Positions 35,809 through 44,002 of a stretch of 64,000 nucleotides of DNA are shown here, one piece after another. The notes beneath the pieces were generated by a model. It saw nothing but the letters and a program-made list of their open reading frames with translations, was not told the origin of the DNA and made no database searches. Each line of letters starts with the position of its first letter. Position 1 is the stretch's first letter. This DNA comes from Fredinandcohnia quinoae (GTDB lineage: Bacteria > Bacillota > Bacilli > Bacillales > Bacillaceae_L), in NCBI RefSeq assembly GCF_022427965.1, contig NZ_JAKTTI010000007.1, forward strand, positions 62,001 to 126,000. Direction: 5' to 3'. Both the position numbers and the translations under genes were made by a program.

Positions 35809-37211
35809 TATTTCACAACGATATGCAAGTCGTCTGCAATTACATTACCTAACACCGCTACTTCAAAATGTTCATCAATAGGACTACCTGGTGTATATGT
35901 TACTTCATATACACCCTCCTCAATCTCAGTAAAGTTTTTAAAATAAGTATCCTCATCTAAAGTAAAGAAATCATCTTCAGACTCGATGCTGAATAAATCT
36001 GCAGTCATTTCAGGAACCGGGAAACCACGGCGATCATTTAACGTAAACTTTAGAGTTGCAGTATTATCACCATTATCGATACTTTCAATCGTACTAGTTT
36101 CTGATGATGGTAAAATATCATTCATAACTGCTCGATATAGAAATAACGCAAAATCTCCTCGATTCACAGTTCCAGTTGGGTTAAATTCTCCCTTCCCATT
36201 CCCAACAGTTATACCATGCTGGTAAAGGATCTCCACATCATCCACAAGACTACGGGAAACTTTATTGAGGTCCTTCAGATCTACTTCAACGCCTTCAATC
36301 GGTTGAAGGTCAAATGCTCGCACAATCGTAGCCGCCATTTGTTCCCTCGTTAAATTATCCGTTAACCCGAAGGAATTATTAACCTTTCCTACAAAAACAC
36401 CCGCATCCTTCATCGCAGCAACGGCCTCGAGATAGCGCTCATTTTTCACATCCGAAAAAGCATTCAAATCTGTCGGTGCATCAAACATTCCAGTGTTATA
36501 GAACATTAGTGCAGCTTGACCTCGAGTTAAGATTTCACCTGGACGATATGTCCCATCTCCATATCCATTAATAACACCAAACTCCTGGAGGGTCCAGATT
36601 GCTGCAAATTTTTCAAACGAAAGTGTTTCAATATCTGTGAATGGAACTTCGTAGTCCCCCTCTTCATCAAGATCTGGGACTGCAGGTAACTCCGTTTCTC
36701 CAGCAGGAGGGGTTACCACCGTTTCTGTCCCATCACTAGGATTAGTTGTGGTTTCCTCAGTAGGAGGCGTTACATTTGTATCTATTCCATCACTTGGGTT
36801 AGTTGAAGGAACATCGGTCGATGGTGTTCCTGTCGCGGTAGAAGAATCCCCCGTTGTCGGTGTCGCTTCCGTACCACTTGTTGTTGCCTCGGTTGATTGT
36901 GTGACTTCTGTGCCCTGACCAGTTTCAATTGTTTCCGCAGATGCCTTACCCGTATTTGCAAAGGTAGCTGGTGTTAATGCAATAGAGGTAACTAGCATTG
37001 AGCCCACCATTACTCTAACAGTTGCGTTTTTAAGATTAGGGAACTTTTGAGCAACATACTTTTTGATACTTCTATTCAAATCTTCTTGATTGCCATCACC
37101 TGATGATCCCATTTCCTTTGCAAACTCAGCTAAACCAGGATCTAAGTAGACAACAATAATATTTTCAGTACCTTCTTTTTTCAACTCATGTCTTAAAATC
37201 TTGTGCATCAT
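35808..37211 (-). CDS. SLH protein with long cytosolic N-extension before its signal segment
   Basis: The protein of about 467 residues opens with some 60 charged residues (LRHELKKEGTENIIVVYLD, LNRSIKKYVAQKFPNLKN) before a hydrophobic segment (VRVMVGSMLVTSIALTPATF) and an ASA-type cleavage site. A Thr/Ser/Pro-rich linker follows, with TPPTEETTTNPSDGT-type repeats. Then come three SLH domains (about 185-355) and a C-terminal Ig-like beta domain. I recall similar N-extensions in other Bacillus wall proteins. GGGGTGAT precedes ATGs at 37211 and 37208; the first in-frame candidate is a GTG at 37217. Confidence 0.88.
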   Translation of the reverse strand: MMHKILRHELKKEGTENIIVVYLDPGLAEFAKEMGSSGDGNQEDLNRSIKKYVAQKFPNLKNATVRVMVGSMLVTSIALTPATFANTGKASAETIETGQGTEVTQSTEATTSGTEATPTTGDSSTATGTPSTDVPSTNPSDGIDTNVTPPTEETTTNPSDGTETVVTPPAGETELPAVPDLDEEGDYEVPFTDIETLSFEKFAAIWTLQEFGVINGYGDGTYRPGEILTRGQAALMFYNTGMFDAPTDLNAFSDVKNERYLEAVAAMKDAGVFVGKVNNSFGLTDNLTREQMAATIVRAFDLQPIEGVEVDLKDLNKVSRSLVDDVEILYQHGITVGNGKGEFNPTGTVNRGDFALFLYRAVMNDILPSSETSTIESIDNGDNTATLKFTLNDRRGFPVPEMTADLFSIESEDDFFTLDEDTYFKNFTEIEEGVYEVTYTPGSPIDEHFEVAVLGNVIADDLHIVVK

Positions 37212-37274
37212 TATCACCCCACACTTATGATTTCAATTATAAGTTGTCCTATTGAATCAGTAATTATGTGACAT

Positions 37275-37305
37275 AAAAAAACTCGCCAATTTTGACGAGT
37301 TTTTT
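37275..37305 (-). terminator. Terminator of the GT2-MBOAT-SGNH operon
   Basis: AAAAAACTCG and CGAGTTTTTT form the stem with a T run on either strand. It overlaps the 3' end of the SGNH gene. Confidence 0.88.
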
Positions 37306-38350
37306 ATAATTCCTTCACTTGTTGTTTGAGTTCTTCTAAGTATTGATCGATGTTTTCTTTCGTGACATAACTTCCGAAATCGTCTGGAAGTGTATCATCC
37401 TCTACGTTGCTTATTCGATGGGCAATCCATGTGCCGACATGCGGATAAAAATGGTGGCCATCGAAATAATTATTCGTAAGATCATTAGAGACAGTATTGA
37501 TATCCATAAAATTATAGACACTTCCATACACATCTACAACGTCACGCAACCATTTTTCATAATCCGGAAAACGACCGGAATCAACTAATGCCTTAAATAA
37601 TTCTGTTGAAATCGGTGTTGTGTATATAATGAATTCTGAGTTTGGATTAGCTTGCTTGACCTCCATGAGAATATCCTTATAGTTCTCATTGTATATGTAC
37701 GTGTCACCGTAGAACTCTTCTTTAAATTTTGCAATTTTTCCTTCGGTTTGTTTTTCAGCCACATCTGGATCCATTTTATTAACGGTTGCAACATTATTAC
37801 GGTCATAATCTCTCAAACCTAGTGTTCCATCTTTATAAGAAGCCTTGAAATTTCCCCATGAATACTCAAGAACTTGAAAACTTAATAGTTTTTTATATCG
37901 ATATAAGGGTTCCTTCATTGTATCCATGTAACTATATAATGTAATTTTGTCTTTGCTTTGAGCAACACTTGACTTAAAAAAGTCAAGTCCAATAATAATT
38001 GCCTTCATATCCTTGCCACGTTCTTGTTTTGCAAGGTCAACATAGCTTTTATATTCTTGAACAGACATATTACTAACGGCAAAATTATATACATCATACC
38101 CTGAAAAATCATGTTGGTTAATATACGTGGAACGACTACTGCCTAATAAGACGGTATCATGCTCAAATGGTTGAAAAGCGATATGATTTGCCTTTTGCTG
38201 CCTTTCATTAAATGCTAGCTGAACATCATTAAACTCACTCGAAGATCCACCAAACCAAAGTGGATCAATAAAATAATTAAAAGAATAAATTGGAGCAATG
38301 AACAAAAAACATATTAATAATGTTTTGATTACCCATGATTTATTAGACAT
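37304..38350 (-). CDS. Membrane-anchored SGNH/DltD-like protein, partner of MBOAT
   Basis: The 348-residue protein has one N-terminal membrane anchor (about 8-28) and an extracytoplasmic SGNH-type fold. The nucleophile-like loop is LLGSSRSTYI (about residue 70) and the catalytic Asp-His pair is in YFDGHHFYPHVG. Such proteins (DltD, AlgJ/X, PatB) accept acyl groups from an MBOAT and transfer them to a glycan outside the membrane. It starts 15 bases after the MBOAT gene. In B. anthracis PatA/PatB pairs acetylate the SCWP and so promote S-layer attachment; the same role is likely here but not proven. Confidence 0.86.
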   Translation of the reverse strand: MSNKSWVIKTLLICFLFIAPIYSFNYFIDPLWFGGSSSEFNDVQLAFNERQQKANHIAFQPFEHDTVLLGSSRSTYINQHDFSGYDVYNFAVSNMSVQEYKSYVDLAKQERGKDMKAIIIGLDFFKSSVAQSKDKITLYSYMDTMKEPLYRYKKLLSFQVLEYSWGNFKASYKDGTLGLRDYDRNNVATVNKMDPDVAEKQTEGKIAKFKEEFYGDTYIYNENYKDILMEVKQANPNSEFIIYTTPISTELFKALVDSGRFPDYEKWLRDVVDVYGSVYNFMDINTVSNDLTNNYFDGHHFYPHVGTWIAHRISNVEDDTLPDDFGSYVTKENIDQYLEELKQQVKEL

Positions 38351-38365
38351 TTGATTGAATCCACC

Positions 38366-39808
38366 TTAAAAGTTAAAGTATAAAAACTCACTAACCTTGT
38401 GTAAATTAAAAACAGAATAAAGAAATAAATATGATACAAATACAATATTAATCCAAGTTGGCTTGTACCGGTCCCTTAATTCAAGCGAATTACGTGCAAA
38501 CACACAGATTAAGAAGAATACTAGCAGGTAACATGTAATGGTTAATGTACTTTCGGGTAACTTCGTTTGAATAAGTGTAAACTTATAGCTTACAATATTG
38601 GCAAATGTCAGTGAGTCCGCTAATCCAAATCCATTCAACCCAAGCATACCTTTGTACACTTTCATTGCATCTGAAAATGAAGTTGCACGGAATAATACCC
38701 ATGTCGCATTAATAAAGTTGAAGGTTATGAACCATGCAAGAATACGATTCATCTTATATCCATTTGTATTCCAAAACCGGTAAATAACCGAAGCCAAACC
38801 ATGCAGTATACCCCAAAGAACAAATGTCCAACCCGCTCCATGCCAGATTCCACTAACAAAAAACACAATCAAAATATTAACATATGTAAGTACGATTCCT
38901 TTTCGATTACCACCAAGCGGAATATAAATATATCTCGTTAAGAAGTTCGAAAGGGTGATATGCCATCTTCTCCAAAAATCTTGAATATTTAATGCCTTAT
39001 AAGGAGAATTAAAGTTCATTGGAAGAGCGATATTAAATAGTAACCCAATTCCAATTGCCATGTCTGAGTATCCACTAAAATCAAAATACAATTGGAATGT
39101 ATAAGATAATGCAGTCGCCCATGCATCAAAGAAATGCAATACAGGAACTTGGTCAAATCCTCTTACAGCCCATGCTGAAAATTGGTCGGCTATCGCTACC
39201 TTTTTAAACAAACCAATTGCAAATACGAATAATCCTAATGCAATATTTTTAAAATGGATTGTTCGCTTAGTAGCATCATCGAATTGCGACATGATTTGTT
39301 TGTGATGAACAATTGGTCCTGCAATTAATTGTGGGAAAAAGGTAACAAACAATGAATAGTTTAAAAAATTGTACTCGTTCGTTTCCATCCGATAGGAATC
39401 TACTAAATAAGCAATTTGTTGAAACGTATAAAAGCTGATTGCTAATGGTAAAGCCAGATGAAATAAGTGAAAATGTGTTGATAGAACGGTATTTACGTTT
39501 GCTATTAAAAAGTCGGTATACTTAAAATATCCTAATAGTCCCACATTGAATAGGATTCCAGCCGTTAATATCAATTTTCTTGTACTAGTCTTGAATTTTT
39601 TGCCTACTAACGTCCCAACACAGTAGTTAACGACTAATGATGAAATGATTAGGGGCAAATAGCTTGGATTCCACCAACCATAAAAAAAGAGCGAACTGCC
39701 TAATAGCCAAATCTTTGAGACAGTATAATTTAACTTATTTAATATAAAATATACGATAAAAACAACTGGTAGGAATAAAAATATAAATTCAAATGAGTTA
39801 AAAAGCAC
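38366..39808 (-). CDS. MBOAT O-acyltransferase (AlgI/PatA-like)
   Basis: The 480-residue polytopic protein has the MBOAT signatures: FFYGWWNPSYLPLIISS, FPQLIAGPIVHH, LYFDFSGYSDMAIGIG, NFNSPYKALNIQDFWRRWH. It also has the catalytic-histidine region SGIWHGAGWTFVLWGILHG. It would move acetyl groups across the membrane for transfer by the SGNH partner downstream. The length and motifs are those of AlgI/PatA rather than DltB, and no dltA or dltC is nearby. The gene is in line with the small-transporter, DUF2304 and GT2 genes (55-base gap), suggesting one glycan-modifying operon. Confidence 0.93.
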   Translation of the reverse strand: MLFNSFEFIFLFLPVVFIVYFILNKLNYTVSKIWLLGSSLFFYGWWNPSYLPLIISSLVVNYCVGTLVGKKFKTSTRKLILTAGILFNVGLLGYFKYTDFLIANVNTVLSTHFHLFHLALPLAISFYTFQQIAYLVDSYRMETNEYNFLNYSLFVTFFPQLIAGPIVHHKQIMSQFDDATKRTIHFKNIALGLFVFAIGLFKKVAIADQFSAWAVRGFDQVPVLHFFDAWATALSYTFQLYFDFSGYSDMAIGIGLLFNIALPMNFNSPYKALNIQDFWRRWHITLSNFLTRYIYIPLGGNRKGIVLTYVNILIVFFVSGIWHGAGWTFVLWGILHGLASVIYRFWNTNGYKMNRILAWFITFNFINATWVLFRATSFSDAMKVYKGMLGLNGFGLADSLTFANIVSYKFTLIQTKLPESTLTITCYLLVFFLICVFARNSLELRDRYKPTWINIVFVSYLFLYSVFNLHKVSEFLYFNF

Positions 39809-39863
39809 CCGGAAATCTCCCCCAAATTACGACAATAAATGCACTCAACATAATACTATAAAA

Positions 39864-40250
39864 TCATTTGTTTATCAATTCATTTCCTGAAAAACCAATA
39901 ATAGAGACACCTAACATAATAAAGAGAACCCCTGCTATTTTTGGAAATGTCAGTGGTTCATGAAAGATAAAGTAAGCACCAAAAACCGCCAATATATAGC
40001 CCATCGATTGAACAGGGTATGCCACACTTAACGGAACCCTTGTCAAAATAAATAACCATATAATCGTGGCTACTCCATAGAGGAATAGCCCACCAAGAAT
40101 ATATGGGGATAAAAGCATTTTTATAATCGATGCAATCGATTGAAAGCTATCTTCCTTATTAGTCATACCAAATTTCCAAAGAAATTGCCCCGCCACCAAT
40201 ATGAATGAATTAATTAGCAACAATATAAAGTTGAATTGTGTCATCATCAT
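39864..40250 (-). CDS. Small four-helix EamA/SMR-like transporter, putative sugar-lipid flippase
   Basis: The 128-residue protein has four membrane helices (about 8-26, 43-66, 73-94, 101-121) in an EamA/SMR-like pattern (VAGQFLWKFGM, VPLSVAYPVQSMGYILAVFG, KIAGVLFIMLGVSII). It resembles ArnE/ArnF, which flip undecaprenyl-phosphate-sugars. Its start overlaps the DUF2304 stop by 4 bases, implying translational coupling. Beside a DPM1-like transferase, a role in flipping its lipid-linked sugar is the simplest reading. A multidrug SMR pump is less likely, as the active-site glutamate of EmrE is not at the usual place. Confidence 0.8.
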   Translation of the reverse strand: MMMTQFNFILLLINSFILVAGQFLWKFGMTNKEDSFQSIASIIKMLLSPYILGGLFLYGVATIIWLFILTRVPLSVAYPVQSMGYILAVFGAYFIFHEPLTFPKIAGVLFIMLGVSIIGFSGNELINK

Positions 40251-40609
40251 TCTCCCTGTGATAAATCTCGTCGTAAATCCTCTACTTCTTTTGATAAAAA
40301 TGCTAGTTCTTGAACAAGGCTTTTCATCTTTTCATCCTGCTTTGAAATCACAATTGTATAGTAAATTAATAATGACAGAATAATAAAGAACGCTGTCATG
40401 AAAATTAAAGTTGGCATGTAGGATACACCTAACACATTTGCAAGACCATTAAACCATGGTAACGCAATGCCAACAATTAATGCCCCCAGTGCAAATAATA
40501 TCCACATGAACGCCTGCTGGTCATGAAGCCTATTTTTCGATGTTAAATAAAGTACCTGTGCTAAGAATAGCAGGGCTGCAACAATGGCAATCATTTGAAC
40601 TTGATTCAT
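40247..40609 (-). CDS. DUF2304 membrane protein
   Basis: The 120-residue protein has three hydrophobic segments (about 5-22, 33-52, 66-87) and an acidic/basic C-terminal coiled coil (KSLVQELAFLSKEVEDLRRDL). DUF2304 genes commonly sit beside DPM1-like glycosyltransferases in bacteria and are thought to assist them, but the biochemical role is unknown. It starts 11 bases after the GT2 gene and overlaps the next gene by 4 bases. Confidence 0.85.
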   Translation of the reverse strand: MNQVQMIAIVAALLFLAQVLYLTSKNRLHDQQAFMWILFALGALIVGIALPWFNGLANVLGVSYMPTLIFMTAFFIILSLLIYYTIVISKQDEKMKSLVQELAFLSKEVEDLRRDLSQGE

Positions 40610-40620
40610 ACGATCTCCCC

Positions 40621-41310
40621 TTAAAATACTGAGCGAATAATCGAGAAGAAGGTTACCTTCGTCATGTAATAAATAGATTTAAATGGGGTAATTGATGACT
40701 TCCCACCTTGCCTTGCATTCATATCTACCTTCACTTCTTTAATGATGTACTTCTTACTCGCCAATCTTACAAGAACCTCTACCTCTGGAAAATCGATTGG
40801 ATAGTAGGTTGCAAATTCTTTGATAATTTTTGCATTCACGATCCGATAGCCAGATGTCGGATCCATCACCTTAATACCTGCAATCATTCGTAACATATAA
40901 TAAAAATAATAGATCCCAAACCGTCTCATAAAACTTCCTTTATAGGCCGTTTTCTCAATAAATCTCGACCCGATCACCATATCACTTTTAGACCTTTTCA
41001 TTTCACTCACTAGTTTCTCCAAGTCCCTGGGATCGTGCTGTCCATCTGCATCAAGTTGAATGGCATAATCATAGCCATGTCGTAATGCATACTTATAGCC
41101 AGTCTGCATAGCTCCGCCAATACCTAAATTCACCGTCAAACTTACATGGTTAAGATTATTTTTTTTAAGAATCTCACTTGTACGATCATTCGACCCATCA
41201 TTAACAATCAAATAATCATATGTACATGAATAAAGTAAAGAAGTAACTGTATTATAGATAGTTTCTTCTTCATTATATGCCGGAATAATAATCAGTACCT
41301 TATCAGCCAT
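40621..41310 (-). CDS. DPM1-like family 2 glycosyltransferase (undecaprenyl-phosphate sugar synthase)
   Basis: The 229-residue enzyme has VLIIIPAYNEEETI, YLIVNDGSNDRTSEIL, NLGIGGAMQTGYKYA, IQLDADGQHDP (the DxD site) and SDMVIGSRF. These are hallmarks of dolichyl-phosphate-mannose-synthase-like enzymes that make a polyprenyl-phosphate sugar. A hydrophobic or basic C-terminus (MTKVTFFSIIRSVF) may touch the membrane. It heads the minus-strand operon DUF2304-flippase-MBOAT-SGNH, and a GT-C enzyme that could use the flipped donor is divergent, 100 bases away. Confidence 0.92.
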   Translation of the reverse strand: MADKVLIIIPAYNEEETIYNTVTSLLYSCTYDYLIVNDGSNDRTSEILKKNNLNHVSLTVNLGIGGAMQTGYKYALRHGYDYAIQLDADGQHDPRDLEKLVSEMKRSKSDMVIGSRFIEKTAYKGSFMRRFGIYYFYYMLRMIAGIKVMDPTSGYRIVNAKIIKEFATYYPIDFPEVEVLVRLASKKYIIKEVKVDMNARQGGKSSITPFKSIYYMTKVTFFSIIRSVF

Positions 41311-41412
41311 AATGAAGCCCCTTTTAATTGGATATAATAGTTGAATAGTTAAAGTATCCCCAAACTTTCAAGAATTTAACATAATGGGGTAAAAGATGGG
41401 TAGGTCGTCTAT

Positions 41413-42606
41413 ATGGAACAATCCACTATAAAAAAACCATTTGTCTATATTTTCCTATTTCTAATGACAGAATTCTTTTTAATCATGTATATCTTTTTAA
41501 GTAACCAGCAGTGGTTTACGATTACAGCTGACGGGAAGTTGTATTTAAATCTTGCTGAAAATTTTGTAGAGGGTCATGGGTTAATCAATACGATTCGAAA
41601 AGAGGATATTATTGTTCCACCTCTATTTGCCCTATTTCTAGCACCTTTTGTATTACTTTTTAAAAGTGAAGCTCCTTATTTTATTTTTCAATACATTCTC
41701 TATGGATTAAACTCTCTTCTTTTATTCGTTATTTCAATCAAACTCTTTAAATCTAAGGCAATTGGAGTATTGACAACATTCATGTACGCAGTTCACCCTG
41801 TTATTTTATTAAATGGTCCCCAATTTTTACTCACTGAGACAATCTTTATTACGTTCATCTTAATCGTATGCTATCTATCAATTTTATGGTTGAAACAAGA
41901 TTCATCTAACTATTTTTATTACTTAATGATAATACTGTCATTAAGTCTACTTTTCAGACCACATCTTATGTATGTTTTCGGAATTGTACTCGTTTATCAT
42001 ATTTGGCTTGTAGTAAAAAAGAAGTTGAAGATTATCACAGCAGCAGCTTATTTGATTCCTCTTTTATTTTTGCTACTAAATGGGTTGCACAATCAATGGC
42101 TCCACGGGGAATTTGTATTATTGGAGAACTATAGTGGACAAAATTTATATTTGGCAAATAATCCAAACACTTCAGTAGAGTTTTACGCTTCCACTCGGAT
42201 TGATCGCTTTGTTGGTCCCGAATATGAAACGTATAAGGACTACCCGCTCTCAGAGAAAAGTAAACTCTTAAAAGAAAAAGCAATCGATTATATGATACAT
42301 AACCCGATTGAAACCATTAAACGATTAATTCTCAAGTCACTGTTATTTTTTAAAGGAATTTCTGTTTTAGATTGGATTCTTTTATTTGTTAGCGTAGTGG
42401 GGTGGATTCTTGCGTTTATTTTTGATCGAGAGAACCGGCATATTCATCTATTCTTACTTCTATTCATCGCTGGATTTGCCGGTCTAACATCTGCAGGATT
42501 ATTAGTGGGTGGACAACGCTACCGCACACCGATCATCCCAGTCTATCTTTTGTATGGAGGATTTTGCTTACTTGGAGCACGCTTACTTTCCAAGCAGCGG
42601 CAGTAA
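41413..42606 (+). CDS. GT-C membrane glycosyltransferase (PMT/GT39-like)
   Basis: The 397-residue polytopic protein (about 9-10 membrane segments) has the GT-C first-loop acidic residue in TADGKLYLNLAENFVEGHG, a conserved PLFALFLAPF, an internal YAVHPVILLNGPQFLLTET and a late loop GGQRYRTPIIPVYLL. This is the PMT/ArnT/GT39 type, which moves sugars from lipid-phosphate donors on the outer face of the membrane. It is divergent from the DPM1-like operon. The acceptor could be an S-layer protein, the SCWP or another glycan. The start has only a weak ribosome site (GGTAGG). Confidence 0.82.
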   Translation: MEQSTIKKPFVYIFLFLMTEFFLIMYIFLSNQQWFTITADGKLYLNLAENFVEGHGLINTIRKEDIIVPPLFALFLAPFVLLFKSEAPYFIFQYILYGLNSLLLFVISIKLFKSKAIGVLTTFMYAVHPVILLNGPQFLLTETIFITFILIVCYLSILWLKQDSSNYFYYLMIILSLSLLFRPHLMYVFGIVLVYHIWLVVKKKLKIITAAAYLIPLLFLLLNGLHNQWLHGEFVLLENYSGQNLYLANNPNTSVEFYASTRIDRFVGPEYETYKDYPLSEKSKLLKEKAIDYMIHNPIETIKRLILKSLLFFKGISVLDWILLFVSVVGWILAFIFDRENRHIHLFLLLFIAGFAGLTSAGLLVGGQRYRTPIIPVYLLYGGFCLLGARLLSKQRQ

Positions 42607-42609
42607 AAA

Positions 42610-42633
42610 GTACGAGGGACAAATCCCTCGTAC
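42610..42633. terminator. Bidirectional terminator between convergent genes
   Basis: GTACGAGGGA and TCCCTCGTAC form a perfect 10-bp stem with a 4-base loop. It lies between the GT-C gene (plus) and the calcium-repeat protein gene (minus). Confidence 0.85.
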
Positions 42634-42635
42634 CA

Positions 42636-43874
42636 TTAGTTTGCAACATATGGATTTGTATTATTTTTTTGTTCTGCCTCGTTGTCATATCCATCTTGAT
42701 CAAAGTCTTCTTTGTTATCACTAATGCCGTTTCCGTTCGTATCTTTGTTTAATGGATTGAGGTCTTTTGGAGCATAATTGCTTATTTCGTATATTGAGTT
42801 GAAAGAGCGAGTGCTATCATGATAGAGAATTTCAAAGTAATCTGTTAAACCATCCCCATCACTGTCAATTTTTAATGGATTTGTGTTAAAAATTTTCACT
42901 TCCATAAAGTCTGTCACACCGTCTCCATCCGTATCAGGATTATATGGATCTGTACCAAGTTGAAGCTCCTCATCATCTGGTAAGCCGTCCCCATCACTAT
43001 CATCAATAGGTGGTTGTGGAGTTGCTAGAAATAACTTGATTACGCTTTTCATGTACGATTTAACTAGATTATCACTGTCTTTTTCTGCAACAGTATGGTT
43101 TGAAACATATACTGTTCCCCAATCGAAGGAAAAACTATGCTCTTGTTTTTTATCAATTGCATCATCACCTAAATCATATGATTCGTCTAATATAGCTACT
43201 TCAATTCCATTGATAATGATTTTTTGAATTAATTTCACTACTGTCTTTGCAGATTCCTTCACAATCTCTAATTGGTTTTGTGCGCCCGCTTCGATTGATC
43301 CTTGTTCACCTGAAGATTCTTGTCCTTTTGCGGTCACACTTTGGGACTGTTTTAATGTTGCATCCCCTGTTGTTTCAGTTGACTGACTTTCTTCAAGAGT
43401 CACATCTGATTTTTGGGATTGACTGTTTTTGTTACCCTCTTGTGTTGTCTTTAGGTTTGCTGATTGATTTTGTTCTGCTGTTGGAATCTCACTACCAGTG
43501 CTAATCGATTGATTTTGCTCTGTTTTAATATTTGTAGATTGATCGTGAATTTGTTGTGATTGACTAGAATCAACAGAAACCTTTTGTCCCTGATTCGAAT
43601 CTAGATGATCTGCACCAGTTACAGTTTGGTTTTGTGTAGCATCTACCTCAGTTGTTTGGGATTGGGAATTACTTGATTGGTCCTGTGAAACTTCATTTTC
43701 ATCATGTTGACCCTGTTTGATTTCATCAGCAGTACCGTCAGTAATAATTGATTGGCCTTGTTCTACTGTTGTATCTGTATCTTGCTGTAGTCCTGAATCC
43801 GCTGCAAGGGCAGTAACACTACCAAATAGTAAAAATTGTAATGTAAATATCGTTATGACGAGCTTTTTAATCAA
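42636..43874 (-). CDS. Secreted Q-rich protein with calcium-binding DxDxDG repeats
   Basis: About 412 residues. A signal peptide (KKLVITIFTLQFLLFGSVTALAA) precedes a Gln/Ser/Thr-rich region (about 30-205) with a ladder of QxQ motifs (SQSQ, TQNQ, QGQK, QNQS), then a compact domain. Five thrombospondin type 3-like calcium motifs follow at the C-terminus (DSDGDGLPDDEE, DTDGDGVTDFME, DSDGDGLTDYFE, DTNGNGISDNKE, DQDGYDNEAE). TTG 43874 is favoured because GGAGG is 9 bases upstream; a GTG at 43883 touches the ribosome site. It lies downstream of the curlin-like gene in the same orientation and shares its QxQ composition, so it may be an accessory or capping component. No SLH or LPXTG anchor is present. 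Confidence 0.85.
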   Translation of the reverse strand: MIKKLVITIFTLQFLLFGSVTALAADSGLQQDTDTTVEQGQSIITDGTADEIKQGQHDENEVSQDQSSNSQSQTTEVDATQNQTVTGADHLDSNQGQKVSVDSSQSQQIHDQSTNIKTEQNQSISTGSEIPTAEQNQSANLKTTQEGNKNSQSQKSDVTLEESQSTETTGDATLKQSQSVTAKGQESSGEQGSIEAGAQNQLEIVKESAKTVVKLIQKIIINGIEVAILDESYDLGDDAIDKKQEHSFSFDWGTVYVSNHTVAEKDSDNLVKSYMKSVIKLFLATPQPPIDDSDGDGLPDDEELQLGTDPYNPDTDGDGVTDFMEVKIFNTNPLKIDSDGDGLTDYFEILYHDSTRSFNSIYEISNYAPKDLNPLNKDTNGNGISDNKEDFDQDGYDNEAEQKNNTNPYVAN

Positions 43875-43929
43875 TAAGTTCACCCTCCAAGAATAATTTT
43901 AAAACGAATAAATTAGTTCTTATTAAAGA

Positions 43930-43982
43930 ACGAACCTATCAAAAAATAAATACTCTCTATTTGAGTACATCGCTAGGTTCGT
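43930..43982 (-). terminator. Long hairpin after the curlin-like gene
   Basis: ACGAACCTA and TAGGTTCGT (9 bp) enclose a 35-base loop with its own weak ACTC/GAGT pairing. It lies 20 bases past the stop codon. The T tract on the minus strand is short, so termination strength is uncertain. Confidence 0.55.
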
Positions 43983-44002
43983 CCATTTTTTCTTAAACCC
44001 GA

